From the NCBI RefSeq assembly GCF_000316685.1, contig NC_019680.1, positions 3,633,277 through 3,697,276 on the forward strand: a stretch of DNA of 64,000 bases. The letters are read 5' to 3'. The notes under the pieces are model-generated. The model did no database searches. It was not told where the DNA came from and was given only the letters and a program-made list of their open reading frames with translations. Position 1 is the first letter of the stretch, and every line of letters starts with the position of its first letter. This DNA is from Synechococcus sp. PCC 6312 (GTDB taxonomy: Bacteria; Cyanobacteriota; Cyanobacteriia; Thermosynechococcales; Thermosynechococcaceae). Position numbers and translations under genes: made by a program. This document shows, in pieces, positions 9,401-17,425 of this stretch.

Positions 9401-10088
9401 CCAGTAACGCCCCAATATCCCCTTGGATCTGTTGTTGATGGGAAAGTAGCGGAATTATATCTTCCAATAGATTTTTTAGGGTTGGGGCATTACGAACCGT
9501 TCGCCAAATAATCGCTTCAAATTGATCTTGGACAGTTTGGGCCAATTTAATTGAAAGCACCGTTTTTCCCATTCCCCCCAGGCCCAAAATTCCCACCAGC
9601 CGACATCGGTCTTGGACAATCCACTGACTGAGGATACTGATTTCTTGCTGACGGCCATAAAACAAGGAAACGTCCATCGCTTCACCCCAATCAACCATTT
9701 GATCAATAGACGGGGATGACTCAGGGCTGGATGAAGCCGATAATGATGGCCATAATTCAGGGGACAGTGGCGGTTTAGGGATATTGGCCTGGGGTAGAGC
9801 AGATGATGTTTGAGCAAGCCTTTGATTGTGCCAATGCCGTTCTAAACAGAAGCGAATATTTTTCTTATTCACTCGCTCTTCTAAAACCGAGGAAAGAGTC
9901 TGCCAAAGCTTAGGCGCAACGGTGCGGTTAATGTAACTAAGGGAGTACCCTGCTGCCTCAGAAATTTCATCATAGGTTTTGTTCTGCCAACATCCAGTTA
10001 ATACAAGTCGTTCTACTTGCCCTAATCGCCGGCCAGTTTTTTGGAACACAGTATTATCAACTGCTTCCAGGCCTTGTTCAAACTCCAT
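6411..10088 (-). CDS. Giant STAND NTPase: HTH, NB-ARC, pentapeptide stretch, 14 WD40 repeats
   Basis: This 1225-residue protein starts with a winged-helix-like segment (about 15-95, with KTYDEISEAAGYSLSYINRTV) of the kind found in cyanobacterial vMAP-type proteins. A proline/serine linker follows, then an NB-ARC ATPase with Walker A GLGGMGKT at about 169-176 and Walker B CLLILDNLE at about 235-243. After a helical region comes a short pentapeptide-like stretch (LTGADFSGLTIAQADLQNARL, about 555-580). Fourteen WD40 repeats run from about 583 to 1190, enough for two seven-bladed propellers. STAND proteins use the repeat end as a sensor and oligomerise on ATP binding. Many act in signalling, cell death or anti-phage defence. 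No separate effector (protease, nuclease, TIR) is fused, so output is unknown. It diverges from the RTX gene across a 154-base gap. Confidence 0.88.
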   Translation of the reverse strand: MEFEQGLEAVDNTVFQKTGRRLGQVERLVLTGCWQNKTYDEISEAAGYSLSYINRTVAPKLWQTLSSVLEERVNKKNIRFCLERHWHNQRLAQTSSALPQANIPKPPLSPELWPSLSASSSPESSPSIDQMVDWGEAMDVSLFYGRQQEISILSQWIVQDRCRLVGILGLGGMGKTVLSIKLAQTVQDQFEAIIWRTVRNAPTLKNLLEDIIPLLSHQQQIQGDIGALLELFRQSRCLLILDNLETILDSRNAGRFRPDYEDYGELLRLGSETPHQSCILLTSRERPIEIGILASTEAKVRLWRLEGSWEIAQAILQAKNIDSSLAVQQQLSSRYSHCPLILKIVATSIQDLFAGDVAAFLEEDTLVFNGIRRLLDQQFQRLTPLELSVMYWLAIGREGLGLDVLLGLILTPLPKRKLLETLEALTNRCLIEKQANGYTQQPVVMEYVTDVLVEQVTAELLTGELNLFLSHALLQASSKDYIRSTQIRLILQPIGINLQSQFPTAVSLHQHMHHILQQIRDTGPGASYGAGNLLNLMQTLELDLTGADFSGLTIAQADLQNARLHRVNFHQASFSYVLFAESFNSPYVSALSPDNRYLAMTGPDGLVHMWDVTTGQRQLTLAAHQGLALGVAFSPTSEVLATASFDRTLKFWQIPTGVCLQVISTPAPIWSGCYSIDGQLFFLGLEDGRIQVWDVNHNQGVQEFSAHEATVASLAIHPQGTVLASSGYDRCIKLWHLPSRTCLYQLTAHSDNVWKVAFSPDGTVLATAGFDGVARLWDAAGLDTIPDSPNLDSSQILPLPCRHTLSLHRGQLLGLSFSPDGSLVATAGQDSLIRLWQVSTGQPVATLAGHRDLIWSVVFSQDGQSLYSVSNNEIKFWSVAARLCERTLYGLSVTCRTLAIHPAGTRLITGSNDRQIRLWDLISGHSPRILSGHTGPIICLTLCGDGSTLASIDDEGILKLWDLETGICRHTCKTGLVALYVSGSHHSDFPFIAISSTAKVIQLWNYRTAELFRTLEIPKSLGHPHVVTIHPHQPLIATGHHTGQLYLWHLTADQPHQTLSGQANKPWTIAFHPDQPLIASGGDDCTVSVWNYQTNTALLTLVGHTAAVAWVAFNSDGRLVASGAGDNTVRIWDVTTGQCLHTLTDHQAKVTAVAFSPRPLPGYDCPNLLISSSFDETIRLWDADTGTCLKILRPDRIYEGMNLVNASGLTEAEKLTLQTLGAIIS

Positions 10089-10242
10089 AGCAAGTATGTT
10101 GATCCAGGGATAGCGAACTTTACCAGAATTTCATCAGAAGTATAGCAGAGATAATTCCGAAATTCGCTGTATGGACTGCCCAGAGGGGCCTGGAGATGAT
10201 GGAACTATCAAAAGTCAAATCTAGGATTAGGAGCAGTGGGCA

Positions 10243-13200
10243 ATGTCAGGCTTATTTAATTCCGCTCTGATTGGGCAAGAAAATGATGGGGTGGAAGATT
10301 TACTATTGCGGCGAACCAATCTAATTCGGACGACCCAGGCCCCGGCCCAACAGGCCATCGATCAACTCAATACGCAAATCAATGCCCTTGCCAAGTCAAA
10401 CGGGACACCAATCCAAACCCCAAGTCTGACATCCCCCTTACTCACCCAGGCCCCCACCTCTGCCGTCAACGTAGGCATTACGGGATTAACCCCAGGCCCG
10501 AACAATCCCCTTTCCCAGTCTGTGAGTACATTTATTAATCAGAACCAAGGAACGTTCACAACTCAGAATCAAACGCCCTTTTTTGTTGGTGTTTGGGGAG
10601 ATGCTTCAAAGCTGAATTACTTTAACGATTATGTCAGGGTTGGCCGGGGGGATATTTACGCAATTATTACGGATGATGGGGTGAGTCGGCCCGGTATTCC
10701 CTATGATCCTCGGCCCAGTGGTGAGTTTGACCCAGACCCCAGCACCCCAGGGATTGAACTTGATAACTATCCCCAAAGCTACTGGACATTTCCGGTGGAA
10801 TTAAAGGGGGTTTACAACTTCACTGCCGATGGCAAGTTCTATCTTTATGAGGGCTATCAATACGCCAATCGCTCCGAGGGCTATATTTTACGCTTCGATG
10901 AATATACCGGAACCTATACCGTTAACGACCAGGGCATTATCACAGTCAAGTTTACGGCCGCGTCCCAGGTTTACTATTCCGATTGGCAAGATCGCTATGA
11001 GACCGGCACGATTTTTGACATTCCCGACCGCCACTTTCTGATTCGCCCCGATGACCAATCCAATGGGATGCACATTACGGAAATGGTGCGACTCCCGGAT
11101 GGTTCGTTTCAACCAATTGAGAACAATCCTGATGGATGGGTGTATGCCCCGGCTTCTGGAGTTAAAGGAGATCTCAATGGCGATGGTGTGGTCAATCCCA
11201 ACGATGGGGCAGTCATTGCCGGGACGTTGCGGGCGGATCTTCTCGTTGGTACTAAAAACAGCGACACCATTATTGGTCGGGAAGGGAATGATGTCATTAT
11301 CGGGAATGAAGGGCTTGATGCCTTGCAAGGGGGAGCCGGGAGCGATCGGTTTGCCATGATGATCCATCCCAATGCGATGCACACCGTTACCGATTTTAAT
11401 CCCAATGAAGATATTATTGCCCTGCAAACCACTGGCGATGGCCGGACAGCGAATAGCTTCTTCCTTGCCAATCAGTTTGAAATTGGCTCCCAAGCCACAC
11501 GGACGACCACAAGGGTTTTCTATGATCACCTCACGGGTAAGATTTTCTATGACGCTGATGGCTCCGGTACAAAGGCGGCTCAACAGATTGGCCTGATTGC
11601 CCCAAATTTAATCACCCTCAATCACACAAACTTCTACACATTTACAACTGAAAACTTCCGCGATCTGCGGGCTATTACCAAACCCAATCCTCCAAGTAAT
11701 ACACCAACTGAAGGCAATGATGAGATTTACGGTACGGTGTTGGATGATCGTCTGTCTGGGTTAGGGGGGAATGACACCCTCGAAGGCTTATTGGGTAATG
11801 ATTTTCTCGATGGGGGCCTGGGGGCAGATCGCTTGGTGGGGGGCCTGGGGAACGACTTTTATCTGGTGGATAACACGGGTGATGTGGTGGTTGAAGCTGC
11901 TAATGCTGGCATTGATGAAGTAGGCTCGTCTATCACCCATACGTTGGCGGCTCATGTTGAAAATCTTTCCCTGCTTGGAACTGGGCATATTAACGGGACT
12001 GGCAATACCCTTAATAACTCGATGATGGGCAATACGGGCAACAATGTTTTGAATGGTGGGGTTGGTTCAGATTGGCTCGCCGGGGGCCTGGGGAATGATA
12101 CCTACATCATTGATAATCTGGGCGATAAGGTGGTGGAATCAGCCAATGAAGGCATTGATGTTATCCAGGCCAGTGTTAGCTATATCCTCACACCTCATGT
12201 GGAAAACCTGACGCTCACCGGTACAGCCGCCATCAACGGGACAGGGAATGAACTCAACAATACAATTCTTGGCAATACGGCGAATAATACCCTGACAGGA
12301 GAAGCGGGGGATGATCTCCTCAATGGTGGGGCCGGGGTTGATCGAATGGTCGGGGGCCTGGGAAACGATACCTACATTGTTGATAATGCTGGGGATGTTG
12401 TGGTTGAGGCCCTCAGTCAGGGAGTTGACACAGTTCAATCCGCAATTACCTACAGTTTAGGGACGAATCTGGAAAACCTGATTCTAACCGGAACTACGGC
12501 GATCAATGGCACTGGGAACACCCTAGCTAATACGATTAATGGTAATAGTGGTAATAACTCTCTCAATGGTGGGCTAGGGGCAGATCGTTTAGTCGGTGGT
12601 CTTGGCAACGATTCCTATGTTGTGGATAACACAGGGGATGTCATTTCTGAAACATCAACAATTACGACTGAGATTGACTCTGTTTCCTCCTCAATTACCT
12701 ATAGCTTGGGAGCTAATTTAGAGAATCTGACCTTAACGGGAACAGCCGCAGTTAATGGAACAGGGAATGCCCTAGCTAATACGATTAACGGTAATAGTGG
12801 TAATAACTCTCTCAATGGTGGGCTAGGGGCAGATCGTCTAGTCGGCAGTCTTGGAAACGATTTCTATGTTGTGGATAACACGGGAGATGTCATTTCTGAA
12901 ACGTCAACAATTACGACTGAGATTGACACGGTCTATTCTTCAATTAGTTATGCTCTTGGGTCAAACCTGGAAAACCTCTTTCTGACGGGCAGTGCTGCCA
13001 ATGGAACAGGGAATAGTCTAAACAATACGATCACTGGAAATGCCAGCAATAATTCGCTCAATGGTGGGTTAGGGGCAGACCGTCTTGTCGGTGGTCTTGG
13101 CAATGATTTCTATGTTGTAGACAACACGGGAGATGTCATTTCTGAAACGTCAACAATTACGACTGAGATTGACTCTGTTTTCTCCTCAATTACCTATAGC

Positions 13201-13719
13201 TTGGGAGCTAATTTAGAGAACCTAACCCTAACAGGGACAGCAGCTATAAATGGCACTGGGAATACCCTCAATAATACAATTACTGGAAACTCTGGAGCAA
13301 ACTCCCTCAATGGTGGGCTAGGTGTAGATCGATTGATTGGTGGAGATGGTAATGATCTTTTAGTAGGAGGGGCGGGTAACGACTCTTTGACCGGTGGCAA
13401 TGGCAATGATTTCTTCCGGTTCACGGCGCGCACTGAAGGTATTGATACGATTACTGACTTTAGTAAGGTTTCTGGCAATGCCGATAGGATTCAAGTCTTA
13501 GCAAGTGGATTTGGTGGTGGTTTAGTTGTTGGGACACTCGCTGCATCTCAATTTATCTTGGGTACAGCCGCAACCAGTTCTACCCATCGGTTTATTTACA
13601 ACCAATCTACGGGTGGATTATTCTTTGATGCAGATGGCTTCGGCGGGACAGCCCAAACCCAGATTGCGACTCTCAGTACAAAACCAGGCCTGGTTGCCAG
13701 TGACATCCTCATTGTCTAA
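10243..13719 (+). CDS. RTX (hemolysin-type calcium-binding repeat) secreted protein
   Basis: A 1158-residue acidic protein without an N-terminal signal peptide. After a Gln/Thr/Pro-rich N-terminus and a novel ~200-residue aromatic-rich domain comes a dockerin-like loop [14 protein letters not shown] (near 310). A first RTX cluster (near 340-372) is followed by a module with [17 protein letters not shown]. Six tandem 82-89-residue units then occur, each with [28 protein letters not shown] and ENLTLTG. A last nonapeptide cluster (near 1024-1061) and a second FYDADG-type module ([16 protein letters not shown]) end the protein. This fits calcium-folded type I secretion substrates, exported through a C-terminal signal. 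No ABC/HlyD/TolC exporter is in the window. Function may be surface layer, adhesion or motility; not determinable here. Confidence 0.88.
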   Translation: MSGLFNSALIGQENDGVEDLLLRRTNLIRTTQAPAQQAIDQLNTQINALAKSNGTPIQTPSLTSPLLTQAPTSAVNVGITGLTPGPNNPLSQSVSTFINQNQGTFTTQNQTPFFVGVWGDASKLNYFNDYVRVGRGDIYAIITDDGVSRPGIPYDPRPSGEFDPDPSTPGIELDNYPQSYWTFPVELKGVYNFTADGKFYLYEGYQYANRSEGYILRFDEYTGTYTVNDQGIITVKFTAASQVYYSDWQDRYETGTIFDIPDRHFLIRPDDQSNGMHITEMVRLPDGSFQPIENNPDGWVYAPASGVKGDLNGDGVVNPNDGAVIAGTLRADLLVGTKNSDTIIGREGNDVIIGNEGLDALQGGAGSDRFAMMIHPNAMHTVTDFNPNEDIIALQTTGDGRTANSFFLANQFEIGSQATRTTTRVFYDHLTGKIFYDADGSGTKAAQQIGLIAPNLITLNHTNFYTFTTENFRDLRAITKPNPPSNTPTEGNDEIYGTVLDDRLSGLGGNDTLEGLLGNDFLDGGLGADRLVGGLGNDFYLVDNTGDVVVEAANAGIDEVGSSITHTLAAHVENLSLLGTGHINGTGNTLNNSMMGNTGNNVLNGGVGSDWLAGGLGNDTYIIDNLGDKVVESANEGIDVIQASVSYILTPHVENLTLTGTAAINGTGNELNNTILGNTANNTLTGEAGDDLLNGGAGVDRMVGGLGNDTYIVDNAGDVVVEALSQGVDTVQSAITYSLGTNLENLILTGTTAINGTGNTLANTINGNSGNNSLNGGLGADRLVGGLGNDSYVVDNTGDVISETSTITTEIDSVSSSITYSLGANLENLTLTGTAAVNGTGNALANTINGNSGNNSLNGGLGADRLVGSLGNDFYVVDNTGDVISETSTITTEIDTVYSSISYALGSNLENLFLTGSAANGTGNSLNNTITGNASNNSLNGGLGADRLVGGLGNDFYVVDNTGDVISETSTITTEIDSVFSSITYSLGANLENLTLTGTAAINGTGNTLNNTITGNSGANSLNGGLGVDRLIGGDGNDLLVGGAGNDSLTGGNGNDFFRFTARTEGIDTITDFSKVSGNADRIQVLASGFGGGLVVGTLAASQFILGTAATSSTHRFIYNQSTGGLFFDADGFGGTAQTQIATLSTKPGLVASDILIV
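11990..13263 (+). repeat. Six in-phase RTX repeat units with near-identical DNA
   Basis: The codons for NGTGN recur near 11990, 12232, 12500, 12751, 12997 and 13246, giving a period of roughly 242-268 bases, always a multiple of three. The later units are the most alike. About 70 bases starting near 12522 and near 12770 differ at only two positions that I can see, both silent. This points to recent duplication or gene conversion inside the coding sequence and makes the locus prone to copy-number change and assembly collapse. Confidence 0.85.
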
Positions 13720-13730
13720 GGCTGAGTCAG

Positions 13731-13773
13731 GGCAATACCGAATCTATGAAAACGTGTTCCCTTGGGTATTGCC
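13731..13773. repeat. Inverted repeat just after the RTX gene
   Basis: GGCAATACC at 13731-13739 and its exact complement GGTATTGCC at 13765-13773 flank a 25-base spacer, 12 bases after the RTX stop. There is no following T-run, so this is not a canonical intrinsic terminator. It may be an RNA hairpin stabilising the transcript end or a trace of a small repeat element. Confidence 0.45.
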
Positions 13774-13888
13774 GATAAGATGTAGGAGCTAAATCCTTAA
13801 TTGAAGAACCATGCCCGATAACGATGACAATTAGTAATCAGGAGGGACACTAGGTCAGAGTTAGAGCAAGCTTTTTCACATCCCCACC

Positions 13889-14728
13889 ATGGTCTACGAC
13901 AACCTCTGCAAAGCTCTGATTGAAAGTAACCCCAGGCCCTTTGTCACATGGCTGTTGGCCGAACCTGTTGCGGAAATCAAGATTCTCAAAACTGAACTAT
14001 CTGTAGAACCGATCCGGGCAGATTTTGTCAGCTTTTTAGAAGTCGGCAATCAAATCTTGCATTTGGAATTTCAAACCCAAGCTGACCCAGAAATGCCCTT
14101 GAGAATGCTGGATTACTACACCCGGCTTTATCGTCAATATCGCCAACCCGTGAAGCAGATTGTTTTATTTCTCAGGCCTACTACGTCAACCGCTGTGCAA
14201 GTGGACTATTTTGAAACTGCCAGTACCCTGCATCGCTACCAGGTCATTCGGTTGTGGGAAGTGGCAGCATCAGAACTTATGGCCTTTCCGACCTTGTGGC
14301 CCTTAGCAATTCTGGCCAAAACTACAAATGCCGAAAACTTGTTAACTGATGTGGCGCAGCGGTTAGAAGATTTAGAAAACCGAGAAGAACGACTGAGTTT
14401 AACCACTTACACCTATCTTTTGGGTGGGCTAAAGTTTAGAGAGGAGTTGTTGAATCAGTTATTACGGGAGGAAATTATGCTCGAATCTGTCACTTATCGG
14501 CGATTAGTCGAAACCAGCGAACAACGGGGACTTCAACGAGGACGACAAGAAGGTGAGGCTTTGTTAACCTTGCGGCTACTTCAGCATAAATTTGGCCCCC
14601 TGTCGGAGGCTACTAGCCAGCAGATTCGCGATCTTCCTGTTTCAGAACTGGAGAACTTGGCAGAAGCCCTTTTAGACTTTCAAACCCCTATGGACTTGAC
14701 CACATGGTTAATCCAGGCCCCGCGCTAA
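13889..14728 (+). CDS. Rpn/DUF4351 family PD-(D/E)XK nuclease-like protein
   Basis: The N-terminal half shows the Rpn/YhgA-like nuclease fold with RADFVSFLEVGNQILHLEFQTQ, containing the D...ExQ metal-site residues, then MLDYYTRLYRQY and QIVLFLRPT. The C-terminal ~60 residues (LLTLRLLQHKFGPL to LENLAEALLDF) match the DUF4351 domain common in cyanobacterial relatives. Rpn proteins promote recombination in E. coli and some are toxin-like; the role of the cyanobacterial paralogues is unknown. The gene stands alone upstream of recJ with its own spacing. Some family members are called putative transposase, but no transposon ends are seen here. Confidence 0.82.
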   Translation: MVYDNLCKALIESNPRPFVTWLLAEPVAEIKILKTELSVEPIRADFVSFLEVGNQILHLEFQTQADPEMPLRMLDYYTRLYRQYRQPVKQIVLFLRPTTSTAVQVDYFETASTLHRYQVIRLWEVAASELMAFPTLWPLAILAKTTNAENLLTDVAQRLEDLENREERLSLTTYTYLLGGLKFREELLNQLLREEIMLESVTYRRLVETSEQRGLQRGRQEGEALLTLRLLQHKFGPLSEATSQQIRDLPVSELENLAEALLDFQTPMDLTTWLIQAPR

Positions 14729-14792
14729 CACCAATAAAAGAATTCACTCATCAGCTTGAACCTATCCTGAAAGGCACATTGTGCTTTAGGCC

Positions 14793-14817
14793 TTTACACC
14801 TACTTTTTCGGTATAAT
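14793..14817 (+). promoter_or_regulatory. Candidate promoter upstream of recJ
   Basis: A perfect TATAAT lies at 14812-14817, 120 bases before recJ. The nearest -35-like hexamer, TTTACA at 14793, is only 13 bases away, shorter than usual, so a different -35 or an activator may be used. It lies in the 208-base gap between the Rpn-like gene and recJ, which holds no other gene that I can see. Confidence 0.4.
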
Positions 14818-14936
14818 ATTTTTCTGTCAATATCTCATGAGCTATAGTCATTTCTGCCAAAAGTGAGACAATCATGGGATATGTAGGAGGAAAATCCCGT
14901 CTGAGATCACATCTAGGCTAGGGAGATTTTTTAACG

Positions 14937-17306
14937 ATGGTATTTTGGCAGCACTTGGCCTCAGAGACTCCCCCAGGCCCCTTCATCAGTGCAATTAAGT
15001 CTCTCCATCCAGAAGCGGGAAACTCTACCGCCCAAGTGTTATGGCAGCGGGGGTGGCGCAATATCGCAGCGATTAAGTCTTTCTTATTTCCTGAGAACTA
15101 CGAACCAACATCGGCGTTTGCCTTTGCGGAAATGTCCCAAGCAGTAGAACGGATTGCCCAGGCCCGGGCCGACCAAGAGAAGCTGGCGATTTGGGGGGAT
15201 TTTGATGCGGATGGGATGACAGCCACGGCGGTGTTATGGGAGGGGTTGGGGCAGTTTTTTCGGCAAAATGAGCAGCTTGTCTATTACATCCCAAATCGGT
15301 TGACAGAATCTCACGGGTTATCCATGACCGGCCTTGCCCAACTCCAGGCCCAGGGATGTACCTTGATTATTACCTGTGACACGGGCAGCACCAATCTAGC
15401 TGAAATTCGCCATGCAACCGGCCTGGGAATGGATGTGATTATCACGGATCACCATACCCTGCCTCCCTATCGGCCCAATGTCACCGCCATCATCAACCCG
15501 AGAGAATTTCCTGACGACCATCCCCTCCACCATTTATCTGGTGTGGCCGTGGCCTATAAACTGATTGAGGCCTTGTATGCCAAATTTCCGGAGATTCCCC
15601 AAGGCCCCCTGGAAGCGTACTTGGATTTGGTAGCGATTGGTTTAATTGCCGACTTAGTCGAACTCAGAGGAGATTGTCGGTATTTAGCCCAACGGGGAAT
15701 TGAGCAGTTAAAGGATCAGCAGCGTCCGGGTGTAAAAGCCTTACTTGCAAATGCCCGTAAGAGAGGAGATCGCCCCACCGATATTAGTTTTGGCCTGGGG
15801 CCACGGATTAATGCCGTTAGTCGGATTTATGGGGATGCCGGACTCTGTGTCGAGTTGTTGACGACCCGAGATCCCAAACGGGCCGAGGAATTAGCCCAGG
15901 CCGCTGAGTTAGCCAATGATCGCCGCAAAGCACTTCAAAAAACCATCATTAAACAAGCTGAAAAAGAAATTTCCCGCTTAGATTTATCCACCACCTATGT
16001 GATTGTCCTGATGCACCCCCAATGGTCAGTGGGCCTAGTCGGTGTGGCGGCAGGGCAATTGGCCAAGAAATATGGGCGACCAGTGATTTTATTGCGAGCA
16101 GAAGGATTAGACCTTGGTGATGAGGATGGTGCGGATCTAGATTTTGAATCTGCCCCCTTTAATCCTCAAGCAGATGGAAATTCACCCCCAGACTTGGCCA
16201 TGGGTTCGGCTCGCTCCATTGGGGGCCTGGATTTCTATGAGCTACTCAATCAACACCTACATCTGTTCCATCGTTTTGGGGGCCATCCCTTTGCCGCTGG
16301 TTTGAGCTTACCCATTCAAAATGTGCCACTTTTGCGAGAAGCCTTAAACCAGACCTTGGGGCAACAATGGGGCGGACAACCACCGGCTGAACCTGCCATT
16401 CAGATTGATTTAGATGTCACCGTTGCTGAACTCGGGCCCAGGCTATTTCGGGAGTTAAAATTACTGGAACCCTATGATGGCCTGGGAAATCCAGCGGTCA
16501 CGTTGCGGGTACGGGGTGTGGAAATTCTCAAACCTTGGCGCAATGGCCTGAAAGATATTCAAGGGCAGTCCCAGAACTATAGCTTTGTCACCTTTACAAT
16601 AGTTGACCCAGAATCGCGACATCAGGCGGCGGGCATCTGGTGGGATCATCAACCCGAAGATATTCCCCTTGGACTTTGTGACCTCGTGGGAGAATTGAAC
16701 TTTAACACCAAAGACAAGAAATATGTTTTTCAAGTCAATGATCTGCAACCTGCCCCCTATGCCAATGTTCTCCTGAGCCACGCCGCCCGGCTGGAAATTT
16801 TAGATTATCGCTATCGCCCCACCCCACCCTTACCAGAAACGGTCTTAACCCTAGAGACTCCCCCCCAAACTTGGGCAGAATGGCGCCAATGGCTCTCCCA
16901 GGCCTGGACGACTGCCACCCCCTTAGCCCTGATCTATGGCCACCCACCCCGCACCACTCCCACCCAGGCCTGGCAACGGTTAATTGGGATCACTAAACAT
17001 CTCAGCCGCACCGGAGCCAAAATTAGTCTAGGTCGCCTCCAAACCGAACTGGGCATTAGTGAATTAGCCTTGACCAGGGGCCTGGATACGTTAACTGCCT
17101 TGGGAGTCGAGATTTTTGTTTATCCGCAGCCCGAACAGCCCCAGGCTCACCCGGCCATCAGTTGTCGCTATCCGCAAGCAATTTCTCGCAACGCCCAGGC
17201 CGTAGAGCAGTTTGCCCTCACCATTGCCGAAGAACAGTTTCGCCGCCATTATCTGGCCCAAGTCCCGACCCCGACCCTCCGGCAAGTGGCTGGGCAATCC
17301 GATTAA
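14937..17306 (+). CDS. recJ: Single-stranded-DNA-specific 5'-3' exonuclease RecJ
   Basis: DHH-family nuclease motifs are clear: GDFDADGMTA (about 87-96), CDTGSTN (about 149-155) and TDHHTLPPY (about 170-178). The DHHA1 motif GGHPFAAGLSL follows near 445. The 789-residue length exceeds E. coli RecJ (577) because of a C-terminal extension of about 200 residues that is typical of cyanobacterial forms and of unknown function. RecJ degrades 5' single strands in RecF-pathway recombination, mismatch repair and base excision repair. An insertion rich in Asp/Glu near residue 390 (GDEDGADLDFESAP) looks like a surface loop. The start at 14937 has a GGGAG 12 bases upstream. Confidence 0.93.
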   Translation: MVFWQHLASETPPGPFISAIKSLHPEAGNSTAQVLWQRGWRNIAAIKSFLFPENYEPTSAFAFAEMSQAVERIAQARADQEKLAIWGDFDADGMTATAVLWEGLGQFFRQNEQLVYYIPNRLTESHGLSMTGLAQLQAQGCTLIITCDTGSTNLAEIRHATGLGMDVIITDHHTLPPYRPNVTAIINPREFPDDHPLHHLSGVAVAYKLIEALYAKFPEIPQGPLEAYLDLVAIGLIADLVELRGDCRYLAQRGIEQLKDQQRPGVKALLANARKRGDRPTDISFGLGPRINAVSRIYGDAGLCVELLTTRDPKRAEELAQAAELANDRRKALQKTIIKQAEKEISRLDLSTTYVIVLMHPQWSVGLVGVAAGQLAKKYGRPVILLRAEGLDLGDEDGADLDFESAPFNPQADGNSPPDLAMGSARSIGGLDFYELLNQHLHLFHRFGGHPFAAGLSLPIQNVPLLREALNQTLGQQWGGQPPAEPAIQIDLDVTVAELGPRLFRELKLLEPYDGLGNPAVTLRVRGVEILKPWRNGLKDIQGQSQNYSFVTFTIVDPESRHQAAGIWWDHQPEDIPLGLCDLVGELNFNTKDKKYVFQVNDLQPAPYANVLLSHAARLEILDYRYRPTPPLPETVLTLETPPQTWAEWRQWLSQAWTTATPLALIYGHPPRTTPTQAWQRLIGITKHLSRTGAKISLGRLQTELGISELALTRGLDTLTALGVEIFVYPQPEQPQAHPAISCRYPQAISRNAQAVEQFALTIAEEQFRRHYLAQVPTPTLRQVAGQSD

Positions 17307-17425
17307 AGTTCTCAAATGTTCAACATCCTACCCGTCATAGTCCCTCAGGAATTAGGCAGGATAGAAGCAGCCCGCGTTTAGACGCTTGGTTTATAGATCA
17401 TCAGTTGTTCGTAGAGTGGTAGGAA

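Noticed and set aside
11990..13263. Regularly spaced direct repeats that might look like a CRISPR array
   Set aside because: The period is ~250 bases, it is in-frame within one long coding gene and the translated units are RTX motifs; no cas genes.
14771..14797. GCAC-ATT-GTGC and flanking AAAGGC/GCCTTT as a terminator after the Rpn-like gene
   Set aside because: The stem is only four bases with a three-base loop and there is no proper U-tract.
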